Positions 1 through 9,765 of a stretch of DNA of 64,000 nt are shown here, one piece after another. Positions within the stretch are counted from its first letter, which is position 1. The number at the start of each line of letters is the position of its first letter. The position numbers were made by a program, and so were the translations under genes. The notes beneath the pieces were generated by a model. That model searched no databases. It was not told the origin of the DNA and was given only the letters and a program-made list of their open reading frames with translations. The stretch is from Panorpa germanica. Its lineage: Eukaryota > Arthropoda > Insecta > Mecoptera > Panorpidae. The stretch is from assembly GCA_963678705.1 (NCBI GenBank), contig OY783208.1, positions 13,079,782-13,143,781 of the forward strand. The letters are read 5' to 3'.

Positions 1-997
1 TAAGTTGGGTAATATTAAATTACACACTGAATTAATAATACTTGATGTCTTTATTTTTAACCGCATTTAAGGGAATATCTTTACTCTGAGAGTTCTAAAT
101 TTCGTCTAACTTAAATCGCATATTCTCCTAACTTGCATTATGCTAATGAAGAATCCTCTGTTACATAATGACCTCTCTTTTAGGCTCATTATATCATGTT
201 ATCATAAATACTGATATCATAAATACTGATAATATATATTTATGTATCGATACCATAGAGAGAACTTTGAATACGACGTCAGTTTTTGAACGCAATAAAA
301 ACACACTCCGCGCAGGACACTTTATTTTGACATACCTATCACTGAATGTCCTATAGGCAGGACAGATTGTAATAATTTTTAGTATTTAAATAAAAAAAAA
401 ATGTTAGTAACATAAATAGTACTTTATTTTCTCAAAAGTATTTTTAAAATTCTTATTTTGCATTTTGTATTTAAATACTTTTAAAAAGCATTTGTAACTG
501 TCATAACCTCACTTTTTAAAAACAAGTAGAAGCAGGTGATTCGCCAGAGGGTGTTAATCCGCCACTGCCTATTTCACATTTTTATGGCCGCACAATTAAA
601 TTAAATTAAATATTTTGTAATAAGATTAATGAATCACCACATCGTAATAATAACAAGTACAATTCTTATCAATTTCAAAACAATAACCAATTATACTTTT
701 GTTATCACTACCACATACACCTGTGTACCTGCATTTCTAGCTAAATTTAATTGAATTAAGTAAACTTAATCTTAAAGACTTAGAGACATGTCGAACAAAT
801 TCCCTTGATGATATTGGAAGGATGGTGACCGAAGGACCAGCACATTGTGTAAGGAACAGAGAAGACAGTGACAAAAGAGGGAGGGTAGAGACAAACGAGG
901 GGAAAAGATAACAAAGTAGATGACAACGCAATTGTTGACATACGTTTTAGAACAACCTGGGAGTGAATCTAATTTGTCCGTTTGATGAAATATTTAA
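1..997. other. AT-rich spacer, no gene recognised
   Basis: Both strands were read for domains, splice-flanked exons and repeats. Nothing is convincing. A more purine-rich stretch at about 780-915 has short open frames but no recognisable motif. Confidence 0.6.
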
Positions 998-1171
998 TTA
1001 ATATGCTAAAGTAAGTTGAGACCAACCTTCAATCAAAGTGTTGTTGATCCACTGCAGATCGTGGTAGACGTTGGTGAAGATTCCTTCATGGTCACGGCAA
1101 ACGGGAAAGCACCGCATGCTCAATACTACCACTAAAACTCCTTTAACGACCAAACCGCTCCCGTTGTGAAG
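998..1171 (-). CDS. Last exon of an S1 (trypsin-like) serine protease, partial
   Basis: A 57-codon open stretch ends in TAA (998-1000). It is preceded on the minus strand by a pyrimidine-rich acceptor, TTTCTTCTTGTAG, whose AG lies at 1172-1173. The peptide has the pattern of the C-terminal end of an S1 protease: a hydrophobic strand (LVVKGVLVVV), a cysteine, then EGIFTNVYHDLQWINNT. The last part matches the family's closing (V/I)(Y/F)TxVxxYxxWI helix. The catalytic Ser motif (GDSGGP) would sit in the previous exon and was not found upstream in this window. The entry reading phase is 0. It may be a real terminal exon whose gene continues at higher coordinates across transposon-filled introns, or a stranded fragment. 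The family call rests on motif reading only. Confidence 0.5.
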   Translation of the reverse strand, partial: LHNGSGLVVKGVLVVVLSMRCFPVCRDHEGIFTNVYHDLQWINNTLIEGWSQLTLAY

Positions 1172-2429
1172 CTACAAGAAGAAAGACATTACAGATTAAT
1201 ACATCAATTAGAGATTTGAATAAATGTATAGTCTGTAACAGAACCATCGCGCGTAAAACAGTTGTAACGAGTGGACTATACTAGCTAAAACATTTCATCT
1301 AAATGTTTACAGCGTGACTTCTACTTACTTCCTAATTTAAACCCAATATCACATCTGATCACGTAGTTTTGAGGCCATGTTATTTTAAGTACTGTGTAAT
1401 GCTAGTTATCCAATTGTACATTTGCTAAAAAACATTTTGTTCAATGATGGCATCAAACAAAACCAAATCCTTGGATGTTATCGTATGCGTGGTACACGTT
1501 TTAGAGACTTCATCATGCGACATTTAACATTTGCTGGAAGAAGTTGGACAACACTTTCATTGAATTCTTTCATACTTCAAACGAATTCTTTTAACCTGTT
1601 TTACAAAAAATATGTTAAGAATAACTCAGTTCTTTAACAATAGGGGTCTGCTCTACATATGTTGCGCCAAGGATCATGTTTATTTTCCCTGTATTTATAC
1701 TTCACAATCTTATGATTCCAAAGACATGTATATTGTCCTTTTAGAAACCATTTTCTTTTATTTTTATTTATTTACTAAACACAACTAAAGAAAAGGTCAA
1801 AACACACTAAGATCATACTAGATTATTTTATTATCTAGTTATGTATATAAATAGAAATTATGATACATTAAAAAAACAGCACTTATTTTAATAAGTGTAT
1901 TTAAGAATAACCACAACATATTATTTCTAATTTTATTAATAAATAAACAGTATATTTTATTATAAATAAGATCTATTAATTAGGTGTTTTGGCTACGTCT
2001 AGTTTCTGATTCTAATGGTTGTATTTTCTTAACTGTTTTTCATTTTCCATATAATTTAACGCCGTTTCTTCAAACGTAGTTAAATTATTTAAAGCCATAC
2101 TTCTTAGAGATGTCATTTTTATTAAATTAATATAAAGCGCAATAAAAAGTAATAAAAAAATTTTAGGTTAACTTCATGAAATATTTATTTTTTTGACATT
2201 TCTAGAAATCTTCCAAATACTCTTGCCTGAAACAGTGATAACTAATAAAAAACACTAAAATTTACTGTTCGATCGTACGTTCGCAAGCTAAATAGTCGAC
2301 GTGCAAATGTTCACTTTTTTGCTCGATTTCTCTGCTCGTAAATTTTCTTAAAATTTTCAGGAATAGCACTTTTGAGTAAATCGAGTGATTTTTACGGAAA
2401 GAAGAAGTGTTTACGATTCGATTGAACTC
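1172..2429. other. AT-rich spacer or possible intron, no gene recognised
   Basis: Strongly AT-rich with only short unconvincing frames. The stretch around 1690-1735 (CCAAAGACAT and flanks) resembles 42690-42725, suggesting an old shared dispersed repeat. If 998-1171 is a live exon, this is the adjoining intron. Confidence 0.45.
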
Positions 2430-2627
2430 AGGAATAGCGCCCCTGAAGACTGTTCCTCAGAGGGATGCAAAGTTCGAGATAGTGTTTGCGCAAGAGAGTC
2501 ATTGACGTTCATGTCATGTGAGCTGTGGCTCCATCGTAGTAAATCCAGACATCCAACATATCCATTTACTTAAGTTTTAAAAGAATAACTTATCAATCAT
2601 CTGGATATAACGCTCAGAAGTGACTGT
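2430..2627 (-). pseudogene. Mariner/Tc1-type (IS630 superfamily) transposase relic
   Basis: Minus-strand translation in two frames gives a segment like VTSERYIQMID, then DVWIYYDGATAHMT, a stop, and TSMTLLRKHY. The D-GATAH-T core followed by a helix ending in LLR is the hallmark around the second catalytic aspartate of DD(34)D/E mariner-like transposases, usually WFQQDGATAH. The frame is interrupted by at least two stops and a shift, and the third catalytic residue is not evident. Terminal inverted repeats were not identified. This is a decayed fragment of about 200 bp with no expected activity. Confidence 0.6.
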
Positions 2628-3329
2628 AATTGCCCTAACGTTATCTGAAGTAAATCATGGAGTAGTAATGCTAATTCTGAATGATGCACATTAACAGTCA
2701 CACTTTGTCTCCTCGCTGAGGCAGGTTTTCTTCAGTTTGAATAGTCGTCACTCCCGCGCCGCACCCTTTAATAGATAAATTATTTTTGTATAAAACATGT
2801 TTTTCTAATTAAGTTACAGAATTTCAATGCCTAATTATTTATACAAATATTAACAGATTGCCGGCTCTCTGTTAAATGATAGCTTGGTTATACCGTCACA
2901 AACAAGGACTCTAGCTGTGCGAACTATAAATAAAGATAAGTGCAGGGAAATATCTCCGAGAAATGTAAAACAATTCTTGACACGGGACAAATTTTGTTCA
3001 CAATTTGTCAGTAGTAACGGTAAAACATCTTTTAAATTATTTATAGGTTACTCTTTTTTTTATAATGTTACCTTTAGCTTGTTTAGTTTTCTTTTCACAT
3101 TCATTTAGAAAAATTAACATTCGTAATATACAAACTTTTAATTACTAAAATTAGAAACGTAATATTAACTAAGGTGTACATTTTCGTATATTTACTATAC
3201 TAGTTATTATCATTATATTATATTAATTGTCCGCCTTTCGGCTTTACAATCTACATTCCTAATACATTTAATAGAACTTCAACTTGAAATTAAACTTAAA
3301 CTATTCTTGACCTTTTTATTTTCAAAAGT
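2628..3329. other. AT-rich spacer, no gene recognised
   Basis: The 2628-2770 part may be more upstream sequence of the transposase relic. The rest is AT-rich with no motif seen. A plus-strand 74-codon frame at 2884-3108 has no recognisable domain. Confidence 0.5.
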
Positions 3330-3960
3330 ACTTTCTGATTCTTCTTCTCTTGACTCTCTTCCTTCATTTTCCTAGTCTTCCTTCATTCTCACCGTTTCGT
3401 CACCTCTTGTCTTCTTTGTCTCTTCTCGGCAAACCGTTTCCTGCTTCTCCTTCCTTATTGCCTGTATCTTCATCTGTCACCTCTTGCCTTCCTTGTCTCC
3501 TCTCGACAAACCCTCTATTATATTTTCACTATCCTTCCTGCCTTCTCTCTTCGTTTTCACTTCTATACTTATGTCTATTGCAGGCATAGACGCTCTATCT
3601 TTACTATTTCCTCTTGACTCTCTTACTTTACTCTTTCTCTACCTTTACTATGTTATTATTGTCTCTATCTCCGTCATCTACCTCTTGTCCTTATCTCCTT
3701 TCCGAAAATCCTCTATTTTTCTGGACTAAAGTTTAACTGTTTCCTCGCAACTTCTTTCTTTCTCCTGCTTCCCTTCACTGCCTCTTTTAGTACTTCCTCT
3801 CTCTCATGTTCCTTATGCAACCCAGACACAAGCTTATTTATTGTCCTGTTTTTCCTTTCCTTTTTAGTATTTCCGCCATCCACCTCTTTCCTTCACTGCC
3901 TCCCTTTAATAGCTGGCCAATATTCCTTTCGTTCACTACTTTTTCCTTAGACTCAAAGTA
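3330..3960. repeat. Polypyrimidine-rich tract, strand-asymmetric
   Basis: About 630 bases of the plus strand are dominated by C and T (TTCCTT, CTCTC, TCTTC words) with few G. The overlapping open frames here, which read Ser/Leu/Pro-rich, are a by-product of this composition. A shorter tract of the same character, with matching wording around CACTTTCTGATTCTT, occurs at 42840-43020. This suggests a dispersed repeat family with a pyrimidine-rich body. Confidence 0.6.
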
Positions 3961-4310
3961 ACAAACTAGTTCTTTGTTGGAATATGATATTCAACCAGCA
4001 TGCTTAGTAAGAATGTGTTCATATTTATAACTACTTGCTAGGACTGCACTCTTACAAAAAATCTTTATAAATTTTATAACATTTCTAAAGCTAATTTTAA
4101 AACCATTGAAAAAAGTCAGATCACAGTATAATAATGTTTCTGTTATTAACCATAACTGAATTTATGTAAAAACTGCACTGTATATTAATAAAGTTCTTAA
4201 ACTAAGATCATTCTCAATCATTTCTCTAAAAAAATTTACGTTTTTATTAGTTGGTGATGTGCCTAGATATCTAGGAATTACCAGTTCTGAAACACAAAAA
4301 AACCGCTACC
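3961..4310. other. AT-rich spacer, no gene recognised
   Basis: Nothing beyond AT-rich sequence was recognised between the pyrimidine tract and the reverse-transcriptase scrap that follows. Confidence 0.5.
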
Positions 4311-4385
4311 GATATCAATAGTTACAGACCTACATCCGTAACAAACATCTTACGCAAATTATTGGAAAATATCAGATAACAGATA
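4311..4385 (+). pseudogene. Non-LTR reverse transcriptase scrap
   Basis: One plus-strand frame reads SYRPTSVTNILRKLLENI, which matches the conserved NYRPISLxSxxxKxxExI block at the start of LINE reverse transcriptases. It is followed by a stop. Nothing else of the element was recognised on either side. It is a very short old remnant. Confidence 0.45.
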
Positions 4386-4691
4386 ATAATTAACTGAGTA
4401 ATAGTAATTGATTGAGAATTATCAAAGGTTTAAGTTTCCTTTAATGTTTTCAAATTGTTTTCTTTCAAAAAATGATGACAATGTTTCTAAACACATATTT
4501 GAATACTATCTGAGACAACACAATATTAATATCTTTCACGTCATACAAAAAACAGTGAAATTTAGCATAAAAATCGCACCAGTTAACTGATATACCGCGA
4601 TGTTGACAGCAAAACAAATTTCACCCTTTATAATTTTACTCTGTAAGTGTTTATCTATGTACCTAATAATGATAATATTGTTAAACTGCAG

Positions 4692-4936
4692 ATGGTGATT
4701 GTGTTCTGGGAGAATCAGTAGAAGGCAGCGGAATATTCGACAACAAACGATTTTGGGGATGCACGGTACATTACATTAGGGGGGTTGTAACTCATGAGAT
4801 AAACCAAAATACTGTAATGTCTACAAGCATTGCACATTATATGGACTTTTTACAAAATAACGAAGTCCATAGAAATATTAAGCCATTTAGGTGTAGCTCT
4901 GGTGAACACATTAATGTAGAAAACACATGTGATGGT
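4692..4936 (+). CDS. Internal exon: S1 protease C-terminal end plus start of an LDLa module
   Basis: Bounded by an acceptor (CTGCAG, ending 4691) and a donor (GGT|GTAAGT, exon end 4936). From 4694 there are 81 uninterrupted codons. The first part looks like the end of a trypsin fold: WGCTVHYIRGVVTHE, then SIAHYMDFL, corresponding to the usual GVVSWG...YxDWI segment. The last 17 residues, FRCSSGEHINVENTCDG, are the first half of an LDL-receptor class A module (C...G..I....CDG). A protease domain followed directly by LDLa is seen in modular insect proteases such as Nudel. It lies on the strand opposite to the other protease exon, so they are separate genes or a rearranged locus. No partner exon was found. 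The family call is inference from motifs. Confidence 0.5.
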
Positions 4937-5197
4937 GTAAGTATCAGTTAATGGTAGAGATTTATTAGATATGTTAAAGATGTATGAACACGTATAATAG
5001 ACATGACCAGATATGATCAAATATTTCAATAATTTTTATGATTTAAAATTCTCATATATTATCACGTATGAGCATGAGTAATCATTCTTGGTTATGGATG
5101 ATTAAGCATGACCTTAAATAAAATTTTGTATTAAAGAGCATAATTCCTTTTAATTAGACATGAATGGTTCTACACGGTCAATCATGATCATATCTGA

Positions 5198-7915
5198 TCA
5201 TGCATGGTCTAAGCTTAAGTTATTATATCTATCAAAACTAGTTAAAAGTGCCGGTTTTTTATGAGTTGTCCAATATGGTTTATTATAAAGAACATATAGT
5301 TTAGATAATCTTGTATTTAAGGGGCCGCATGGGTTATGTCTGTTTTTACAAAAGAAACTGTCTGATATTTGTTGTATTTTGATATTTACCGGAGGAATAT
5401 TAGTTTGATAGTTGAGGATTTGGATTGGTGTTGAAACCATCGCACCTAATATTATTCTTAAACATTTGTTTTGTATAATTTCAATTTTTTTTAATCTTGA
5501 GTTATTTGCGGTGCAGATCATAGTACTAGAATAGTCAATATGCGGTCTAACAATAGCTTTATATATTTTTATTAAGGTTGTTGGGTGTGCGCCCCATTTG
5601 TATCCTGCTATACATCGCATCAAATTTAAGCCTTTTTGACATTTGTTAATAATATGTGCAATTTCTTTCGCCCAAGTGCTTTTCGTATAAAAGAATATAC
5701 CCAGAAATTTGGTATTTAATCTAACAGTTATATTTTTATTTCTGATGGTTATTTTTGGACTGCAGTTTATTCTATGCCTTGTAAATATAACTATTTTACT
5801 TTTTTCTGACGATATATTTAATTTGATTTCCTTTAGTAAAATATCTAGTTTTCCTAATTTTGATTGTAATCTGTTTTTAGCTATATCTTGTGTATGACCC
5901 ATACTATAAATAACCATGTCATCTGCATACATCAGTACTGTTGTGTTGTTATCTGATAGTGTTGTTAACTTTTCTGTGTATATATTGAATAATAAGGGAG
6001 ATAATATTGAGCCTTGTGGAATTCCGTGATTACATAGTATAGGACCAGTTAACTTATTATTGTATCTAACTATTATTTCTCTATTTTGGAAGTAGTTAAT
6101 AATCCAGTTGGATATTTTGGAAGATATACCTATGTTTTCTACTTTTTCTTTTAATATTTTAAGATTAACATTGTCATAAGCAGCTTCAATGTCAATGAAA
6201 GCAGCTATCATATAATGATTTTTACTATATGTTCTTTGAATATCGATATTCAATATGTTTAAGTTATGCTGCGTACTTCTTGTTTTTCTAAAAGCAAATT
6301 GTAACTCAGGTAATCTTTTATGATGTTCGAGATACCATTCCACTCTGTTTTTGATGATTGATTCCATAGTTTTGCCCACACATGATAGTAAAGTAATTGG
6401 TCTGAATGATTCTTCTTTGTTTGGATCTTTTCCTGGTTTTAATATAGGAACAACAATATGTTTTTTCCAGTCTAATGGTATATCAGCAGTGTTTAATGAG
6501 AGATTATATATTTGTGTAAGATGATTTATGGCATTGTCAGGTAGGTTTTGTATCATTTTGTAATTTATTCTATCAAATCCTGTGCTACTGTTTTTATTAT
6601 GATTTAACGCGAAATTTACTTCATTTATATTTATGTTATTATCTAGGAAATTATCTTTTATGGTGGTGGTGGTAGTAATATTTAAATTGTTGTTCTGTGG
6701 AAATTTTTTTTTAATGAATTCTTCTATTTAATTTTCATTATCACTTATCCTTTTAGTATTATAGCTTTTATTGTGTATTTTTCTTATATTATTCCGGACA
6801 ATGTTGGTTGTTGTGTTTGGGTTTAAATTGTCGCAGAAATCCTGCCATTCTATTTTTTTCCTGGCTCTAAAATATCGTCTGGTTTTAGCTTGATGTTTTT
6901 TATAATTTAAATAATTCGCCATTGTCATGTTTTTATTAAAAATAGTTAATGCTAATTTTCTTTGAGCTATCATTTTATTGCACTCTGTGTCCCACCAAGA
7001 CGGTTTTATTTTATTAGGAGTTATATTATACAATCTGGTAGATGGAGTATGTATGTCTGCCGAATCATTAATAACATCTCTAAATTGTTTGTATTTGTTT
7101 TCAACATATTGGGGATTACTTGTGATAAGGTTTGAAATTCTGCTTTCTATTTCAAGGCTATATTTCTCCCAATTTGCTTTTCGGAAATTTCTCCTTGTTA
7201 AATATTCTGATGTACGGTAACGGTCTTTATTATAGTCATTCAGACAGAAAAAAATTGGGTAGTGATCACTACCTAAGCTATCTGCAAGAACTTGCCACGA
7301 AGTAATTTGTTGTGTTAACGTCATAGATACCAATGTGAGATCCAATATACTGTCCCTTGTACTGAGATTGCTTACTCTGGTTGGTTTATCATCGTTGATG
7401 ATATTTAGATTTTCGTTTTCTATGAATTCTAACAATTCGTTACCTTCATACTGACTACCTGGACAGTTTATATCCCAAGCAAGATTAGTCGCGTTGAAAT
7501 CTCCAGCCAGTATAACAGGAACAGTTATTTGTTGTTTTATCTGTGACCAGTTTGAATTAGATAGTTTATGATTCGGTTTAGCATAGATTGATAAAATACA
7601 TATTACATCAGTTTCGTTATGTGATATAATTATTCCAGATATTTTGACCGAATTAAATGGGTTATTTAGCATTACTCGTTTATATTTTATAGATTTATGA
7701 ATCAAGATAGCAACACCCCCGTAGAGATTATAGTTTGTATTCTGTATCCTATCTTCTCTTTCAATAAAATAGCCTTTGATGTTGAAATTGAGATTTTTTG
7801 TTAAAAACGTTTCTGATAGTATGCATATATGTATGTTATGCTTCTGTTACATATGTTGTAGTTCCTCTTTAATATATCTGACTCCTCTGCAGTTCCATTG
7901 AATAAAATTTATCAT
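5198..7915 (-). pseudogene. LINE ORF2: AP endonuclease plus reverse transcriptase, two stop codons
   Basis: One continuous frame from ATG at 7915 to TGA at 5198, about 905 codons, broken only by in-frame TAA at 7847-7849 (after 22 codons) and 6728-6730. The N-terminal endonuclease shows MINFIQWNCRG, LSETFL, AGDFNA and SDHYPI, carrying the metal and catalytic residues. The RT shows FRPITLLS, AFIDIEAAYD (motif A), GIPQGSILSP (motif B) and MYADD (motif C, near 5925). The thumb and C-terminal part end in LRIILGA...TPI. Function is target-primed reverse transcription in the nucleus. With two nonsense codons this copy cannot make full ORF2 protein, but the catalytic motifs are intact, so decay is recent. 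Confidence 0.85.
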
Positions 7916-8076
7916 TTTAACTGTTTTAATTTATGATTAATTTTTATATCTGATGTCTTGTTTTTCGATTTATTTATATATTTTATTTTTTCTTTATGTT
8001 TATATAATTGTTGTTGATTTAATATTTTGGTAAATTTATTAACCGATTAGGTTTAGTGATGTGAATAGAGTTTTTA

Positions 8077-9276
8077 TTAAAAAATAAACTTAATTATATA
8101 TCGATGTTTTCTTGAGTTTGGCCATTGTACACTAGATATTTGTTTCTTGTAGCTTCTAAGAGATTGGGATGTAATATTTGGGTCTTTGTTTGTATCTTTA
8201 ATTTTGTCATCATTATTTTTATTATATATTGATGTATAGCAGGTATCATTATCATTGTTTTCTATTGTAATATTAGGTTTCTCTTGGTTGATTTGCTTTC
8301 TGTTTTTTCCTTGATTAGTTTTCTTAAGGAATGTGTCACTTTCTTCATTGTTAGGTTTCTTTTCTTCTCTTCTTCTTTTTGGAATTGGTTCTTTAGTGGA
8401 TGTCGTAGGTTGTGGTTGACTGTAAGATCTTTGTAATGAGTTACCTGTATTTGATTTATTCACTCTAGTATTGGTTCTTCTGGTTAAAGGGTTTAATTTG
8501 TATGTTGGTATTATGTTGATACTATTGTATTTATTTGTGATATTAGGAAAAGTCTCATTGTAGTTTAGAGCTTCAAAAGAGTTTTAAGTTCTTACTGAGT
8601 ATAAATAGTCTGTATTTTTTTCTATTAATTCTAATTTTGCTTCATAAAAACTGAGATTGTGTTGGGCCATGAGATCTTTTATCTTAATTTGTCTTTTTTT
8701 TTCAGGACATTCATTGTCTGTAGCCTCGTGGTTAAGTTTACAATTTATGCATGTCGGGTTAGGAGATGTGCATGCAGTACGTAAATGATCTTCACTTCCG
8801 CAGAATTTACATTTTGCTACTTTTGCTCTACATTTTGTGGCTGCATGTCCAAATTTAAAACAATTATAACATTGTATCGTCTGTTGTACAAATGGTTCAC
8901 ATGCTCGTCTCACTCTCCACATGTAAACATAAGCAGGAATTGCAAGTCCTTCAAAGAATAGTTTCACTGTTGTACTGGGTTCATATTTTATAGCTCCGTC
9001 AACTCTTATTTTTCGATTTAGCCTTTGCACTCTCGTTACTTTAAAAGGTGGACACTCTATATTATTTAAAATGGTATCTTCCGTATATTCTATATCAACA
9101 CCTTTTATAATAGCTACTTTTGTGCACCAGTAAAATGGGATAAACGCTTCATATCCATTGTTTTTCAGCAATGTTGATTTGGTAATTTCGTTAGCTAGTA
9201 TTGCATTAGCACATTGAACGATAACTCTATTTCTTCCCACTTTTTTAATTTCTATTATATTAAAAAAAAAGATCAC
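8077..9276 (-). pseudogene. LINE ORF1: Gag-like protein with three zinc knuckles, one stop codon
   Basis: Open minus-strand frame interrupted by a single TAA at 8584-8586. The N-terminal half is an RRM-like esterase-free ORF1 region. Knuckles follow: CYNCFKFGHAATKC, CKFCGSEDHLRTAC and CINCKLNHEATDNEC. After the stop, the tail is basic and Asn/Lys/Ser-rich (PIPKRRREEKK), typical of the disordered ORF1 C-terminus. Role: RNA binding and RNP formation with ORF2 protein. The frame's first codon at 9276 is GTG after a T9 run and no ATG is in frame, so the true N-terminus was probably lost by slippage in that run or by the Copia insertion 30 bp upstream. Confidence 0.75.
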
Positions 9277-9306
9277 TATTTATTTTATTGTTTTGTTTAT
9301 TGTAAA

Positions 9307-9656
9307 TGTTATTTTATGTCTATTTTGTATCGACAATATCAGTCAATGTGGCGGCACGAACCACTAGATTTAATAACGACACGTTGTTAAAACAGACAAC
9401 CATAGGTTTTGAGTATAGCAATTGTTTTTAAGTACTCATTCTCTTGTTAAAAATAATAACGATGTACTTTTAGATTCTGTTAAGAATAAACTTGATTTAA
9501 ATTAATAAACATAGTAGTCAAAAATACTACATCAATTATACCAGTAGTGCCATCTACCTTTAACTATGTAATACTGTTTGTTTATATGAGTAGTAAATGT
9601 GAGATTTGGAATAAAGTTTAGTTCGTATCTGTGACTCAAGCGTTTGATTTATTAGA
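9307..9656 (+). repeat. Left (5') LTR of outer Copia element
   Basis: 350 bp; 189 bp longer than the right LTR because a second LTR inserted at 9347. Ends directly against the PBS at 9657. Confidence 0.9.
9347..9531. mobile_element. Solo LTR inside the left LTR
   Basis: 185 bp starting TGTGGCGGCACG and ending ACTACA (TG...CA). It is flanked by TCAA on both sides (9343-9346 and 9532-9535). The right LTR of the outer Copia has the empty site, CAGTCAATTATACC, which proves insertion. No coding sequence. The size and TG/CA ends fit a solo LTR; a small non-autonomous element is the alternative. If the duplication is read as TCAAT, the borders move by one base. Confidence 0.7.
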
Positions 9657-9670
9657 GGTTATGGACCCAG
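9657..9670 (+). other. Primer binding site (initiator tRNA-Met anticodon arm)
   Basis: GGTTATGGACCCAG immediately follows the 5' LTR. Copia-family elements prime from an internal fragment of initiator tRNA-Met (complement CTGGGCCCATAACC); here there is one mismatch. Confidence 0.8.
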
Positions 9671-9765
9671 TATTTTTTTAGTTTTTCTCGCAATTCTCGT
9701 GGACATTATTAGTGAAATAGTCTTTGCAGATTGAGATAAACTGTAATTAACGCAGTGACTGTCGG

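Larger units (their letters stand above)
4985..9306 (-). mobile_element. LINE (non-LTR retrotransposon), nearly intact coding region
   Basis: Minus-strand element with ORF1 (zinc-knuckle protein), then ORF2 (apurinic-type endonuclease plus reverse transcriptase), then a roughly 200-bp 3' UTR rich in ATGATCA-like words (about 4985-5197). Its 5' end is interrupted by the outer Copia element: target duplication GTAAA at 9302-9306 recurs at 18064-18068, and 18069 to about 18120 is probably the continuation of the LINE 5' UTR. The fingers region and the WGxHP...LRiilGa...TPi C-terminal wording suggest the I/R1/LOA/Jockey assemblage. No RNase H domain was seen. Exact 3' terminus and target duplication were not resolved. 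Confidence 0.75.

Noticed and set aside
3350-3729. Ser/Leu/Pro-rich overlapping ORFs
   Set aside because: Produced by the pyrimidine-rich composition; no domain, signal or conservation cue.
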